In this document: one piece after another, positions 1-7,590 of the stretch
Numbering within the stretch: position 1 is the first letter of the stretch
How the letters are laid out: every line of letters starts with the position of its first letter
NCBI GenBank assembly: GCA_946886065.1
Contig: CAMPHU010000119.1
Span: 1 to 13,746, forward strand
DNA from: an uncultured Massilia sp.
GTDB lineage: Bacteria; Pseudomonadota; Gammaproteobacteria; Burkholderiales; Burkholderiaceae
Reading direction: 5' to 3'
DNA: 13,746 nt
Made by a program: the position numbers and the translations under genes
The notes under the pieces: generated by a model
What the model was told of the DNA's origin: nothing
The model's database searches: none
The model's input: only the letters and a program-made list of their open reading frames with translations

Positions 1-3000
1 TGACCGACAACGTGAACTTCATGGCCTCGAACCTGACGGGCCAGGTGCGTAACATCGCGGCGGTGACCACCGCCGTGGCGCGCGGCGACTTGTCCAAGAA
101 GATCACCGTGGACGTGAAGGGCGAGATTCTCGAACTGAAGGACACCATCAACGTCATGGTGGACCAGCTGTCCTCCTTCGCTTCCGAGGTGACCCGTGTG
201 GCGCGTGAAGTGGGTACCGAAGGTAAACTCGGTGGACAGGCGAACGTGTCGGGCGTGGCGGGCACCTGGAAGGACTTGACGGAGAACGTGAACCAGCTGG
301 CGGCGAACCTGACCAACCAGATGCGCGCGATCGGCGAGGTGGCGACCGCGGTGACCCGCGGCGACCTGTCGCGCTCCATTCAGGTGGAAGCGCGCGGCGA
401 GGTGTCCTACCTGAAGGACAACATCAACGAGATGATCCGCAACCTGAAGGAAACCACGCAGAAGAACGCGCAGCAGGACTGGCTGAAGACCAACCTGGCG
501 CGCTTCACCCGCCTGCTCCAGGGCCAGCGCGACCTGCAGGCCGTGACCAAGCTGATCCTGTCGGAACTGGCGCCGCTGGTCTCGGCCCACCACGGCGTGT
601 TCTACATGATGGATTCGCAGGAATCCGACGCGCGCCTGCGCATGATCGCCAGCTACGGCTACCGTTCCAGCCGCAAGCTGCCGACCTCCTTCCTGCCGGG
701 CGAAGGCCTGGTGGGCCAGTGCGCGCTGGAGAAGACCCGCATCTGGCTGACCGACGTGCCGCGCGACTACATCGTGGTGTCCTCGGGCCTGGGCTCGGCG
801 CCGCCGAACAACATCGTGGTGCTGCCTATCCTGTTCGAACAGCAGGTCAAGGCGGTCATCGAGATCGCCTCGCTGGACCGCTTCACCGAAACCCACCTGT
901 CCTTCCTCGACCAGCTGATGGAATCGATCGGCGTGGTGCTGAACACCATCGAAGCGAACAGCCGTACCGAGTCGCTGCTGACCCAGTCGCAGTCGCTGGC
1001 GCAGGAACTGCAGCAGACCAACCAGGAACTGGCGGAAAAGGCGCGTCTGCTGTCCGAGCAGAACATCGAGGTGGAACGCAAGAACCGCGAGGTGGAACAG
1101 GCCAAGCTGGCGCTGGAAGAAAAGGCGACCCAGCTGGCCCTGTCCTCCAAGTACAAGTCCGAGTTCCTGGCCAATATGTCGCACGAGCTCCGCACCCCGC
1201 TGAACTCGCTCCTGATCCTGGCGCAGCAGCTGTCGGATAACCCCGAGGGCAACCTGTCGGGCCGCCAGGTGGAATTCGCCAAGACCATCCACGGCTCCGG
1301 TTCCGACCTGCTGACCCTGATTAACGACATTCTCGACCTGTCGAAGATCGAATCCGGTACCGTCACGCTGGACGTGTCGGAATACCGCTTCTCGAACCTG
1401 CGCAACTACGTGGACCGCACCTTCCGCCACATGGCGGAAGCCAAGCACCTCGGCTTCCAGGTCGACCTGGCGGACAACCTGCCGACCGCATTGATGACCG
1501 ACACCACGCGCCTGCAGCAGGTCCTGAAGAACCTGCTGTCGAACGCGTTCAAGTTCACCAGCCACGGCAACGTCTCGCTCGAGATCAGCCTGGTGCAGAG
1601 CGGCTGGACCGCCGACCACCCGAACCTGGTGCATGCCGACGCGGTGCTGGCCTTCTCGGTGCGCGACACCGGCGTGGGCATCCCGTCCGACAAGCTGCAG
1701 CTGATCTTCGAGGCATTCCAGCAGGCCGACGGCTCGACCGCGCGCAAATACGGCGGCACCGGCCTGGGCCTGTCGATCTCGCGCGAACTGGCGCGCCTGC
1801 TGGGCGGCGAAATCCGCGTCGAATCGACCGTCAACGTCGGCTCGACCTTCACCCTCTACCTGCCTTACAACCGCGCCGGCTTCATCAACTACGAACAGAC
1901 CCGCCAGGCCCAGCCGGCCCGCCTGGCGCCGCCGGTCCAGCAGCAGCCGGCGCCGCAGCTGCCTGCCGCGCAGGAACATAGCGACACCGCAACGATCGAA
2001 GTCCTCGATGCCTCGGGCGCCGTGATCGAATACGCGTCGACGGCGGACGACCGCGGCCTGGTGACCCCGGGTGACCCCTCGGTGCTGATCGTGGAAGACG
2101 ACGACCGCTTCGCCAAGGTGCTGCTCGACTTCGCCCGCGAGAAGAACTTCAAGGGCATCGTCACCCATCGCGGCGACTCGGCGCTGTCGCTGGCGCGCGA
2201 CTACCTGCCGTCGGCGATCCTGCTCGACATCGACCTGCCGGACATCGACGGCTTCACGGTGCTCGACCGCCTCAAGCGCGATCCGAACACCCGCCACATC
2301 CCGGTGCACGTGATGTCCTCGCTGCGCGAGCGCGAGCGCGCGCTGCGCCAGGGCGCGATCTCGTACATCAACAAGCCGGTCGGCCGCGAGCAGCTGCAGG
2401 AGGAATTCAAGCGCATCCAGAAGTTCCTGATGGGCGGCAAGCGTTCGCTGCTGGTGGTGGAAGACGACATGGCCCAGCGCGAGTCGATCGTGTCCCTGAT
2501 CGGCAACACCGACATCCACATCGTCACCGTGGAAGACGGCAAGGGCGCGCTGGAAGCGCTGGAGAGCTCGCACTTCGACTGCATGGTGCTGGACCTGACC
2601 CTGCCGGACATCTCGGGCTTCGAGCTGATGGACAAGATCAGCAAGAACGAGCGCCTGCGCGACCTGCCGATCGTGATCTACACGGCGAAGGAACTGTCGC
2701 GCGCCGAGGTCACCAAGCTCAAGCGCTACGCCAAGACCATCGTGATCAAGGACGCCCGCTCGCCCGAGCGCCTGCTGGACGAGACGGCCCTGTTCCTGCA
2801 CCGTTCGCAGGCCTCCCTGCCGGAGACCCAGCGCCGCATGCTGGAAGAGATCCACGCGCTGGACGGCGGCCTGGCCGGCCGCAAGGTGCTGATCGTCGAC
2901 GACGACCTGCGCAACATCTTCGCGCTGTCCACCCTGCTGGAGCGCCAGCAGATGCAGGTGCTGTTCGCCGAGAACGGCCGCGACGGCATCGAGGTGCTGG

Positions 3001-3242
3001 AGAAGGACCCGACCATCGAGATCGTCCTGATGGACATCATGATGCCGGAGATGGACGGCTACGACACGATGCGGGCGATCCGCCGCATCCCGAAGTTCCG
3101 TTCGCTGCCGATCATCACCCTGACCGCCAAGGCGATGAAGGGCGACCGCGACAAGTGCATCGCCGCCGGCGCCTCGGACTACATCACCAAGCCGGTGGAT
3201 GTGGCCCAGCTGCTGTCGATGATGCGCGTCTGGCTGCACTGA
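1..3242 (+). CDS. Hybrid sensor histidine kinase with tandem HAMP, GAF and three receiver domains (5' truncated)
   Basis: The frame is open from the first base, so the N-terminus lies outside the window. The GTG at 12 is an internal Val codon, not a start. Residues below count from that codon. In order: HAMP repeats of the Nik1-like type (about 1-150, including GDLSKKI and GDLSRSI); a GAF domain (about 165-315); a coiled coil (about 320-380); HisKA with phospho-acceptor His391 in SHELRTPLN; HATPase_c with N box 507-516, DTGVGI 552-557 and GGTGLGL 581-587; a Pro/Gln-rich linker (about 632-655); then REC1 (D739, K788), REC2 (D861) and REC3 (D1008, K1060). All three receivers keep their phospho-Asp, so the protein looks competent for an internal multi-step phosphorelay. 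No membrane segment is visible in this part. The tandem-HAMP family is known for osmotic or stress sensing, but the signal here is unknown. It ends 22 bp before the CheR-like gene, so the two are probably co-transcribed. Confidence 0.95.
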   Translation, partial: TDNVNFMASNLTGQVRNIAAVTTAVARGDLSKKITVDVKGEILELKDTINVMVDQLSSFASEVTRVAREVGTEGKLGGQANVSGVAGTWKDLTENVNQLAANLTNQMRAIGEVATAVTRGDLSRSIQVEARGEVSYLKDNINEMIRNLKETTQKNAQQDWLKTNLARFTRLLQGQRDLQAVTKLILSELAPLVSAHHGVFYMMDSQESDARLRMIASYGYRSSRKLPTSFLPGEGLVGQCALEKTRIWLTDVPRDYIVVSSGLGSAPPNNIVVLPILFEQQVKAVIEIASLDRFTETHLSFLDQLMESIGVVLNTIEANSRTESLLTQSQSLAQELQQTNQELAEKARLLSEQNIEVERKNREVEQAKLALEEKATQLALSSKYKSEFLANMSHELRTPLNSLLILAQQLSDNPEGNLSGRQVEFAKTIHGSGSDLLTLINDILDLSKIESGTVTLDVSEYRFSNLRNYVDRTFRHMAEAKHLGFQVDLADNLPTALMTDTTRLQQVLKNLLSNAFKFTSHGNVSLEISLVQSGWTADHPNLVHADAVLAFSVRDTGVGIPSDKLQLIFEAFQQADGSTARKYGGTGLGLSISRELARLLGGEIRVESTVNVGSTFTLYLPYNRAGFINYEQTRQAQPARLAPPVQQQPAPQLPAAQEHSDTATIEVLDASGAVIEYASTADDRGLVTPGDPSVLIVEDDDRFAKVLLDFAREKNFKGIVTHRGDSALSLARDYLPSAILLDIDLPDIDGFTVLDRLKRDPNTRHIPVHVMSSLRERERALRQGAISYINKPVGREQLQEEFKRIQKFLMGGKRSLLVVEDDMAQRESIVSLIGNTDIHIVTVEDGKGALEALESSHFDCMVLDLTLPDISGFELMDKISKNERLRDLPIVIYTAKELSRAEVTKLKRYAKTIVIKDARSPERLLDETALFLHRSQASLPETQRRMLEEIHALDGGLAGRKVLIVDDDLRNIFALSTLLERQQMQVLFAENGRDGIEVLEKDPTIEIVLMDIMMPEMDGYDTMRAIRRIPKFRSLPIITLTAKAMKGDRDKCIAAGASDYITKPVDVAQLLSMMRVWLH

Positions 3243-3264
3243 TGGCCGCTTACACGGAGCCATC

Positions 3265-4107
3265 TTGGATGCGATGACCGGGTTCGCCACCCTCCAGGCG
3301 ACCGAGGACCTCGAGATCGAACTGCTGCTGGAAGCCCTGTTCCAGCGCTTCGGTTTCGATTTCCGCGGGTATGACAGGAATCTGCTGCGCAGGAAGCTGC
3401 TGGCCCTGCTGCGCCAGCGCGGGCTGGCCACGGTGTCGGCCCTGCAGGAAAAGCTGCTGCACGAATCGGGCGCCGCGCTGGCCGTGGTGCGCACGCTGGC
3501 GGTCCCCAGCGCGCCCTTGTTCGACCGTCCCGACTGGGTGCGGCGCCAGCGCATCGCCCTGGGCGACAGCCTGCGTCCCACCGCACTGCCCCGCGTCTGG
3601 CTGGCCGAGCCGGCCGGCGTGGGCGAGGCCTGGACCCTGGCGATCCTGCTGGCGGAGGAAAAGCTGTACGCGCGCACCCAGGTGTTCGCCACCCTGGCCA
3701 GCGACGAGCTGCTGGCCGAGCTGCGCGACGCCACGCTGCCGGCCGGCCAGCTGGCCGAGTTCCAGGCGCAGTACGAGGAGAGCGGCGGGACGGGGAGGCT
3801 GGCGGACTACTTCGAAGTGTCCAGCGGCGAAGCCCGCCTGCTGCCGCGCCTGCGCGAGCGCATCACCTGGGCGCAGTACAGCCTGGTGACGGACGCCTCG
3901 TTCAACGAGTTCCACGCCATCGTCTGCCGCCAGGCGCTGGCCGACTTCGGCCCGCTGCTGCGCCAGCGCGTGCTGCGCCTGTTCCACGACAGCCTGGCGC
4001 TGTTCGGGGTGATGGGGATCGACCGGGAGCTGGGGGCGAGCGATGTGTTCGTGGAGGATTACCAAAGGCTGTTCGAGGACGCGGCCTGGTACACGGGGGT
4101 GAGCTAG
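3265..4107 (+). CDS. CheR-like methyltransferase homologue with decayed SAM-binding motifs
   Basis: 280 residues. The N-terminal helix region (DLEIELLLEALFQRFGFDFR, 15-34, then GYDRNLLRRKL) is typical of CheR-type MCP glutamate methyltransferases, and the rest follows the CheR plan to the C-terminal DSLALFGVMGIDREL. Key positions are changed. The AGCaTGEE SAM-binding loop reads EPAGVGEA (115-122), the ATD that contacts SAM reads ATL (142-144), and CRNVLIYF reads CRQALADF (221-228). I therefore expect a CheR-fold protein without methyltransferase activity, perhaps a binding or scaffold partner of the upstream kinase. Start: TTG at 3265 has GGAG at 3256-3259, 5 nt upstream, whereas the in-frame ATG at 3274 would be 14 nt away, so TTG is preferred. 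It is the last gene of the operon and is followed by a hairpin. The fold assignment is firm; loss of activity is inferred from the motifs. Confidence 0.85.
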   Translation: MDAMTGFATLQATEDLEIELLLEALFQRFGFDFRGYDRNLLRRKLLALLRQRGLATVSALQEKLLHESGAALAVVRTLAVPSAPLFDRPDWVRRQRIALGDSLRPTALPRVWLAEPAGVGEAWTLAILLAEEKLYARTQVFATLASDELLAELRDATLPAGQLAEFQAQYEESGGTGRLADYFEVSSGEARLLPRLRERITWAQYSLVTDASFNEFHAIVCRQALADFGPLLRQRVLRLFHDSLALFGVMGIDRELGASDVFVEDYQRLFEDAAWYTGVS

Positions 4108-4136
4108 CGAAGTACTCTGGGCCCGCTCCCTTTCCA

Positions 4137-4169
4137 CGTCGTTCCGGGACTAGACGTCCCGGAACGACG
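4137..4169. terminator. Perfect 14-bp inverted repeat between convergent genes, probable bidirectional terminator
   Basis: The arm CGTCGTTCCGGGAC (4137-4150) pairs perfectly with GTCCCGGAACGACG (4156-4169) around a 5-nt loop, TAGAC. It lies between the stop of the CheR-like gene (4107) and the stop of the oppositely oriented glpD (4185), where one hairpin can serve both. Downstream T-runs are weak (only TTT on the plus strand at 4171), so it is not a textbook intrinsic terminator, although the stem is very stable. Confidence 0.75.
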
Positions 4170-4184
4170 GTTTGAGGGTGCGGG

Positions 4185-5729
4185 TCACGCGGGCGCCAGC
4201 GCCGCACTCCCCTGCTCCGCCATCCACGCCTCCACCTTTTCCGCGCACCGCGGCGCCAGGTGCAAGCCCAGCTTGGTTCGCCGCCACAGCACATCCACCG
4301 CCGTCTGCGCCCATTCCTCCCGCATCAGGTAGCGCAGCTCCGCCTCGTACAAGCCCGTTACCACTTCCGCCCCCAGGTCGTCCAGGCAGGACGCCGCCCC
4401 GACCAGCCGCTCCACCCGGGTCCCGTAAGCGCGCGCGTAGCGCAGCGCCAGCGGCGCCGGCAGCCAGGCATGGCGGCGCTGCAAGGCCGCCACCCAGCGG
4501 TCGAATTCCAGCACGCCGCGGCTGTCCGGCACCGGCCCGAACAGGTCCCCGCCCGGCAGCACCGCCGCCGCGGTCCAGGCCGGCGCGCTGCAGCCAAGCG
4601 CCGGTCCCATCCAGTCCAACGCCTGCTCGGCCAGCTTGCGGTAGGTGGTGATCTTCCCGCCCAGCACCGAGAGCAGCGGCGGCCCGTCCGCGTCCTGCTC
4701 CAGGTAGTAGTCGCGCGAGGCCGCCGCCGCGTTCTCGGCTTCGTCCTCCAGGATCGGCCGCACGCCCGAATAACTCCACACCACGTCCTCGGGTTCGAGC
4801 TGGCGCCGGAAGTAGCGGTTGGCCAGCTCGCACAGGTAGCGCTTTTCCTGCGCGCCGATCGCCGCATCGCCCGGGTCGCCTTCGTAGTCGACGTCGGTGG
4901 TGCCGATCAGGGTGAAGGCGCCCTCGTAGGGAATCGCGAACACCACCCGCCCATCCGGATGCTGGAACAGGTAGGCGCAGGCATGGTCGAACAGGCGCGG
5001 CACCACGATGTGGCTGCCCTTGATCAGGCGCAGCTTCCGGTGCGGCGCCACGGCGTTGGCCTGGCGCGCCAGCTTCCCCGCCCACGGCCCGGCCGCATTC
5101 ACCAGCCCGCGCGCCTTCACCGTCAGTGCACGGCCTTCCGCGGCCAGCGTGGCCTCCCAGTGATCGGCCCGGCGCACCAGCCCGCTGCACAGGGTGCGCG
5201 GCAGGATGGTGGCGCCGCGCTCGCGCGCATCGACGGCGTTGAGCACCACCAGGCGCGCATCGTCCACCCAGCCGTCGGAATACACGAAAGCGCGCGTGAA
5301 CTCGGGTTTCAGGGGCTGGCCGGCGCGGTGCGCACCCAGCTCGACGGTTTCCGAGGCGGGCAGGAATTCGCGCGGCGCCAGCCGGTCGTAGAGGAACAGG
5401 CCGGCCCGGATCAGCCAGGCGGGCCGCTGGCCGCGCTGGCCACTGAGCTGGGGCATGACGAAGCGCAGCGGCCGCATGATATGGGGCGCGCTGCGCAGCA
5501 GGGTCTCGCGCTCCAGCAGCGCCTTGCGCACCAGGCCGAACTTGCGGTGTTCCAGGTAGCGCAGGCCGCCGTGGATCAGCTTGCTGGACGAGGAGGACGT
5601 GTGTGCGCCCAGGTCGTCCTTTTCGCACAGCAGCACGCGCAGTCCGCGCCCGGCGGCGTCGCGGGCAATCCCCACGCCGTTGATGCCGCCTCCCACGACC
5701 AGCAGGTCGCATTCGATCGCTTCTTTCAT
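4185..5729 (-). CDS. glpD: Aerobic glycerol-3-phosphate dehydrogenase (FAD-dependent)
   Basis: 514 residues, the usual length for GlpD. It oxidises sn-glycerol 3-phosphate to dihydroxyacetone phosphate and passes electrons to membrane quinone, acting as a peripheral inner-membrane flavoprotein. Visible features: N-terminal FAD Rossmann motif GGGINGVGIARDAAGRG (13-29); the GlpD signature TSSSSSKLIHGGLRYLE (44-60); LVNAAGPWAG (209-218); SGVRPILED (321-329); GGKITTYRKLAEQ (357-369) near the FAD site; and the C-terminal DAO_C-type helical domain with YLMREEWAQTAVDVLWRR (467-484). Start: the ATG at 5729 has a strong Shine-Dalgarno (GGAGG) 5 nt upstream. In-frame ATGs at 5741 and 5762 lack this and would add residues unlike the family. 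No glpK, glpF or glpR is present in the window, so the gene appears to stand alone. It is divergent from the HD phosphohydrolase and convergent with the kinase operon. Confidence 0.96.
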   Translation of the reverse strand: MKEAIECDLLVVGGGINGVGIARDAAGRGLRVLLCEKDDLGAHTSSSSSKLIHGGLRYLEHRKFGLVRKALLERETLLRSAPHIMRPLRFVMPQLSGQRGQRPAWLIRAGLFLYDRLAPREFLPASETVELGAHRAGQPLKPEFTRAFVYSDGWVDDARLVVLNAVDARERGATILPRTLCSGLVRRADHWEATLAAEGRALTVKARGLVNAAGPWAGKLARQANAVAPHRKLRLIKGSHIVVPRLFDHACAYLFQHPDGRVVFAIPYEGAFTLIGTTDVDYEGDPGDAAIGAQEKRYLCELANRYFRRQLEPEDVVWSYSGVRPILEDEAENAAAASRDYYLEQDADGPPLLSVLGGKITTYRKLAEQALDWMGPALGCSAPAWTAAAVLPGGDLFGPVPDSRGVLEFDRWVAALQRRHAWLPAPLALRYARAYGTRVERLVGAASCLDDLGAEVVTGLYEAELRYLMREEWAQTAVDVLWRRTKLGLHLAPRCAEKVEAWMAEQGSAALAPA

Positions 5730-5734
5730 CGCCG

Positions 5735-5739
5735 CCTCC
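5735..5739 (-). promoter_or_regulatory. Ribosome binding site deciding the glpD start
   Basis: GGAGG on the minus strand, 5 nt before the ATG at 5729. It fixes the start at MKEAIECD rather than at the two longer in-frame candidates. Confidence 0.8.
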
Positions 5740-5756
5740 ATGCCACGCGCCGCCGC

Positions 5757-5784
5757 GCTCATCCGGTCCAGCTCATCCGGTCCA
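5757..5784. repeat. Exact 14-bp tandem duplication in the glpD leader
   Basis: GCTCATCCGGTCCA (plus strand) occurs twice with no gap, at 5757-5770 and 5771-5784. On the glpD strand it reads TGGACCGGATGAGC twice. It directly abuts a possible glpD -10 hexamer (TACAAT on the minus strand, 5784-5789; I see no convincing -35). It would therefore cover the transcription start and early leader, upstream of the Shine-Dalgarno. It may be a recent slippage duplication or a doubled regulatory site; I do not recognise a GlpR operator in it. Confidence 0.85.
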
Positions 5785-5852
5785 TTGTAGGGGGCCGCGC
5801 AAGAACGGTGTTTGCATGGATCAATTATGCGGAGAATGTGCGCCGCCGTGTG

Positions 5853-5858
5853 TAAAAT
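5853..5858 (+). promoter_or_regulatory. Candidate -10 hexamer giving a near-leaderless HD phosphohydrolase mRNA
   Basis: TAAAAT (5 of 6 to TATAAT) ends 6 nt before the ATG at 5865. Transcription would then start at or very near the start codon, and no Shine-Dalgarno is visible upstream of that ATG. No good -35 lies at the usual distance, so the promoter call is tentative. Confidence 0.35.
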
Positions 5859-5864
5859 CGCGAC

Positions 5865-6512
5865 ATGCACAACCCCTCCCACCCGGCCGCCCTTGCTACG
5901 ACGCGTGCCTGGGTCCGCATGCCCTCCGGGCGCCGGCTGGACCTGCTCGATCCCACGCCCTTCGACTGGGATGACGCCGACCTGGCCCTGGGCCTGGCCC
6001 GCACCTACCGCTGGGGTGGCCACTCGGCCTGGCCGCTGCCGCTGTCGGTGGCCCAGCATTCGATCACGGTGATGCTGCTGCGCCGCGCCGCCGGGCCGGT
6101 GTCGCCGCTGGAGGAACTGCGCGAACTGCTGCACGACGCCGAGGAAGGCCTGCTCGGCTTCGATGCGATCTCGGTCATCAAGCCCTTCCTGGGCGATGCC
6201 TTCCGCGACCTGACCCGGCGCCTGGAGCACGCGGTCTTCCTGCGCTACGGCCTGCCGGCCTGGGATGCGCGCTCGCACGCCGCCCACAAGCGCGCCGACC
6301 GGCTGGCGGCGGCCACCGAGGCCGTCCACGTGGCAGGCTGGTCGATGGACGAAGTGCGCCGCACCCTCAAGATCCGCGCCGCCGTGCTCACCGAGGACCC
6401 CCTGGCCGGACGCTACGGCTGCCGCCCGTGGGAACCCTGGCCGCCCGCCCTGGCGAGCGAACGCTTCCTGGCCGAACTGGAGCGCCTCAAGCATGCCGTC
6501 CACGCCGCCTGA
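5865..6512 (+). CDS. HD-domain phosphohydrolase, YfbR-like (putative 5'-nucleotidase)
   Basis: 215 residues. The metal-binding HD pattern is visible: RTYRWGGHS (46-54), AQHS with His65, LLHDAEE with His90-Asp91 and Glu94, and KRADRLAA with Asp145. This matches the E. coli YfbR plan (RW, EHS, HDASE, K-ADAL), in which the HD site hydrolyses 5'-deoxyribonucleoside monophosphates. Substrate here is inferred only at family level: a nucleotide or similar phosphate ester, cytosolic, with a divalent metal. Start: ATG at 5865 is the first in frame and has no Shine-Dalgarno but a -10-like hexamer just upstream. A later ATG near 5919 has no better support and would remove residues ahead of the PSGRRLDLLDP block. 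The 3' end overlaps the sirtuin start by 20 nt, so the two are probably translated from one message. Confidence 0.85.
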   Translation: MHNPSHPAALATTRAWVRMPSGRRLDLLDPTPFDWDDADLALGLARTYRWGGHSAWPLPLSVAQHSITVMLLRRAAGPVSPLEELRELLHDAEEGLLGFDAISVIKPFLGDAFRDLTRRLEHAVFLRYGLPAWDARSHAAHKRADRLAAATEAVHVAGWSMDEVRRTLKIRAAVLTEDPLAGRYGCRPWEPWPPALASERFLAELERLKHAVHAA

Positions 6513-7329
6513 GGCCATCGCGCGCGCCGCCGCGCTCCTCCTCGACGCCGACGGCCTCCTGGTCGCGGCCGGCGCCGGCATCGGCGTCGATTCCGGCCTG
6601 CCCGACTTCCGCGGCGCAGCCGGCTTCTGGCGCGCCTATCCCGCGCTGGCCCGGCGCCGCATGTCCTTCCACGAGATCGCCTGTCCGGACAGCTTCGACA
6701 GCGATCCGCGCCTGGCCTGGGGCTTCTACGGCCACCGGCTGGCCCTGTACCGGCGCACCCTGCCGCATGCCGGCTTCGCGCTGTTGCGCGCCTTGGGCGA
6801 ACGCATGGTCCACGGCAGCTTCGTCTTCACCAGCAATGTGGACGGCCAGTTCCAGCGGGCCGGATTCGCGGACGGACAGGTCGCCGAATGCCACGGCTCG
6901 ATCCACTACCTGCAGTGCACCCGGTCCTGCTGCGACGCGATCTGGCCCGCCGAGGGCTTCCAGCCCGAGGTCGATGCGGCGCAGTGCCGGCTGGTGTCGG
7001 CGTTGCCGCATTGCCCGCGCTGCGGGGCGCTGGCGCGGCCGAACATCCTGATGTTCCACGACGGCGCCTGGATCGACGCGCGCACCGCGCGGCAGTTCGA
7101 GCGCCTGGCGTCCTGGCGCGCAGGCGTCACCCGACCGGCCGTGATCGAACTGGGAGCGGGAACGGACATCCCCTCGGTACGGCGTTTCGCCGAATCGCAG
7201 GGCGTACCGGTCATCCGCGTCAATCCGCGCGAGGCACAGGTAGGCAATGGCATTGCACTGGAGATGGGCGCACTCGCGGCCATGCAAGCCCTGGCCATGG
7301 CGGCCGGACTTGATCTAGCGCAACACTGA
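6493..7329 (+). CDS. Sirtuin: SIR2-family NAD-dependent protein deacylase
   Basis: 278 residues. Sirtuins remove acyl groups from lysines using NAD, releasing nicotinamide and O-acyl-ADP-ribose. Visible: the NAD loop GAGIGVDSGLPDFRG (27-41, with Gly where GAGIS has Ser); TSNVDGQFQRAGF (113-125) for TQNID; the catalytic His134 in ECHGS; two Cys pairs for structural zinc (C142 with C146 or C147; C174 and C177); RPNILMFHD (182-190) where most relatives have RP-FGE or FGD; GAGTDIPSV (221-229) in place of GTSL-V-P; and VNP (243-245). All catalytic elements are kept, so activity is likely; the acyl preference cannot be read. Start: ATG at 6493 has GGAG (6479-6482) 10 nt upstream and lies inside the end of the HD gene. 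The in-frame extension farther upstream lies entirely over the HD gene and looks like a shadow frame. Confidence 0.9.
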   Translation: MPSTPPEAIARAAALLLDADGLLVAAGAGIGVDSGLPDFRGAAGFWRAYPALARRRMSFHEIACPDSFDSDPRLAWGFYGHRLALYRRTLPHAGFALLRALGERMVHGSFVFTSNVDGQFQRAGFADGQVAECHGSIHYLQCTRSCCDAIWPAEGFQPEVDAAQCRLVSALPHCPRCGALARPNILMFHDGAWIDARTARQFERLASWRAGVTRPAVIELGAGTDIPSVRRFAESQGVPVIRVNPREAQVGNGIALEMGALAAMQALAMAAGLDLAQH

Positions 7330-7354
7330 ACGCTAAGTGACTGATTTTGTTCAG
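7326..7354 (+). terminator. Weak hairpin after the sirtuin gene
   Basis: CTGAAC (7326-7331) pairs with GTTCAG (7349-7354) around a 17-nt loop, followed by CCTTTTAG. The stem is only 6 bp and includes the stop codon. This is a possible but poor intrinsic terminator. Confidence 0.3.
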
Positions 7355-7363
7355 CCTTTTAGT

Positions 7364-7398
7364 CTATCCACAAGAAATGTGGATAAGTATGTGGAAAA
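7364..7398. promoter_or_regulatory. Cluster of three DnaA-box-like sites, copy A
   Basis: CTATCCACA (7364-7372, plus orientation, one mismatch to TTATCCACA), TGTGGATAA (7378-7386, minus orientation, exact consensus) and TGTGGAAAA (7390-7398, minus orientation, one mismatch). The first site faces the other two. Binding by DnaA is inferred from sequence only. Confidence 0.7.
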
Positions 7399-7482
7399 GC
7401 GCCACTTGACAAGCCGCAAGGGCACTACTGATGCGGGTTTCAACAAAATGCCCGTTCTACAGGCAAAAATAAACCCTAGTGA

Positions 7483-7495
7483 AATCAATCACTTG
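7483..7495 (+). promoter_or_regulatory. Candidate IHF site, copy A
   Basis: AATCAATCACTTG is a full match to WATCAANNNNTTR. It starts 18 positions after the end of the GGCA arm, exactly as in copy B. IHF consensus matches are common by chance, so the conserved position is the main support. Confidence 0.5.
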
Positions 7496-7590
7496 CACAT
7501 GCACTAGTTATGAGCAGCACATCCGTATGCGGCGCAGTCCTACAGAAATGATGAATCGGGGATAAGTCGCCAATCTGCTGTCAACTTTCG

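Larger units (their letters stand above)
7364..7495. repeat. DnaA-box/IHF composite element, copy A (downstream of both the sirtuin and helicase genes)
   Basis: First of two same-orientation 132-bp elements flanking the helicase gene; the other is 9825-9956. Shared parts in order: three DnaA-box-like 9-mers (spacers of 5 and 3 nt); TTGACA (7406-7411); ATGCGGGTTTCAACAA (7431-7446, identical in both copies); TGCC-9 nt-GGCA (7449-7465); and a perfect WATCAANNNNTTR IHF consensus (7483-7495). Every part sits at the same offset in both copies, apart from one compensating 1-nt shift around TTGACA. By hand count about 70% of the first 102 positions match. The surrounding 261-bp gap (7330-7590) lies between two convergent 3' ends and holds no gene I can support. 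Confidence 0.8.

Noticed and set aside
4260..5855. 531-codon plus-strand frame opposite glpD
   Set aside because: Antisense shadow; Arg/Gln/Ala-rich with no motifs, while the opposite strand encodes full-length GlpD.
5730..6581. N-terminal extension of the glpD frame upstream to 6581
   Set aside because: The extension lies over the HD phosphohydrolase gene and has no FAD-enzyme similarity. The GGAGG at 5735-5739 fixes the start at 5729.
7406..7434. TTGACA (7406-7411, also 9868-9873) as a -35 of a promoter in the repeated elements
   Set aside because: No -10-like hexamer lies at 16-18 bp in either copy (the sequence there is GC-rich ATGCGGG), so I do not call a promoter, although a non-sigma-70 signal remains possible.
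7364..7590. The DnaA-box cluster as the chromosomal origin itself
   Set aside because: No dnaA, dnaN, rpmH or parAB neighbours and only three or four boxes per cluster; there is no clear A/T-rich unwinding repeat. A regulatory DnaA locus fits better.
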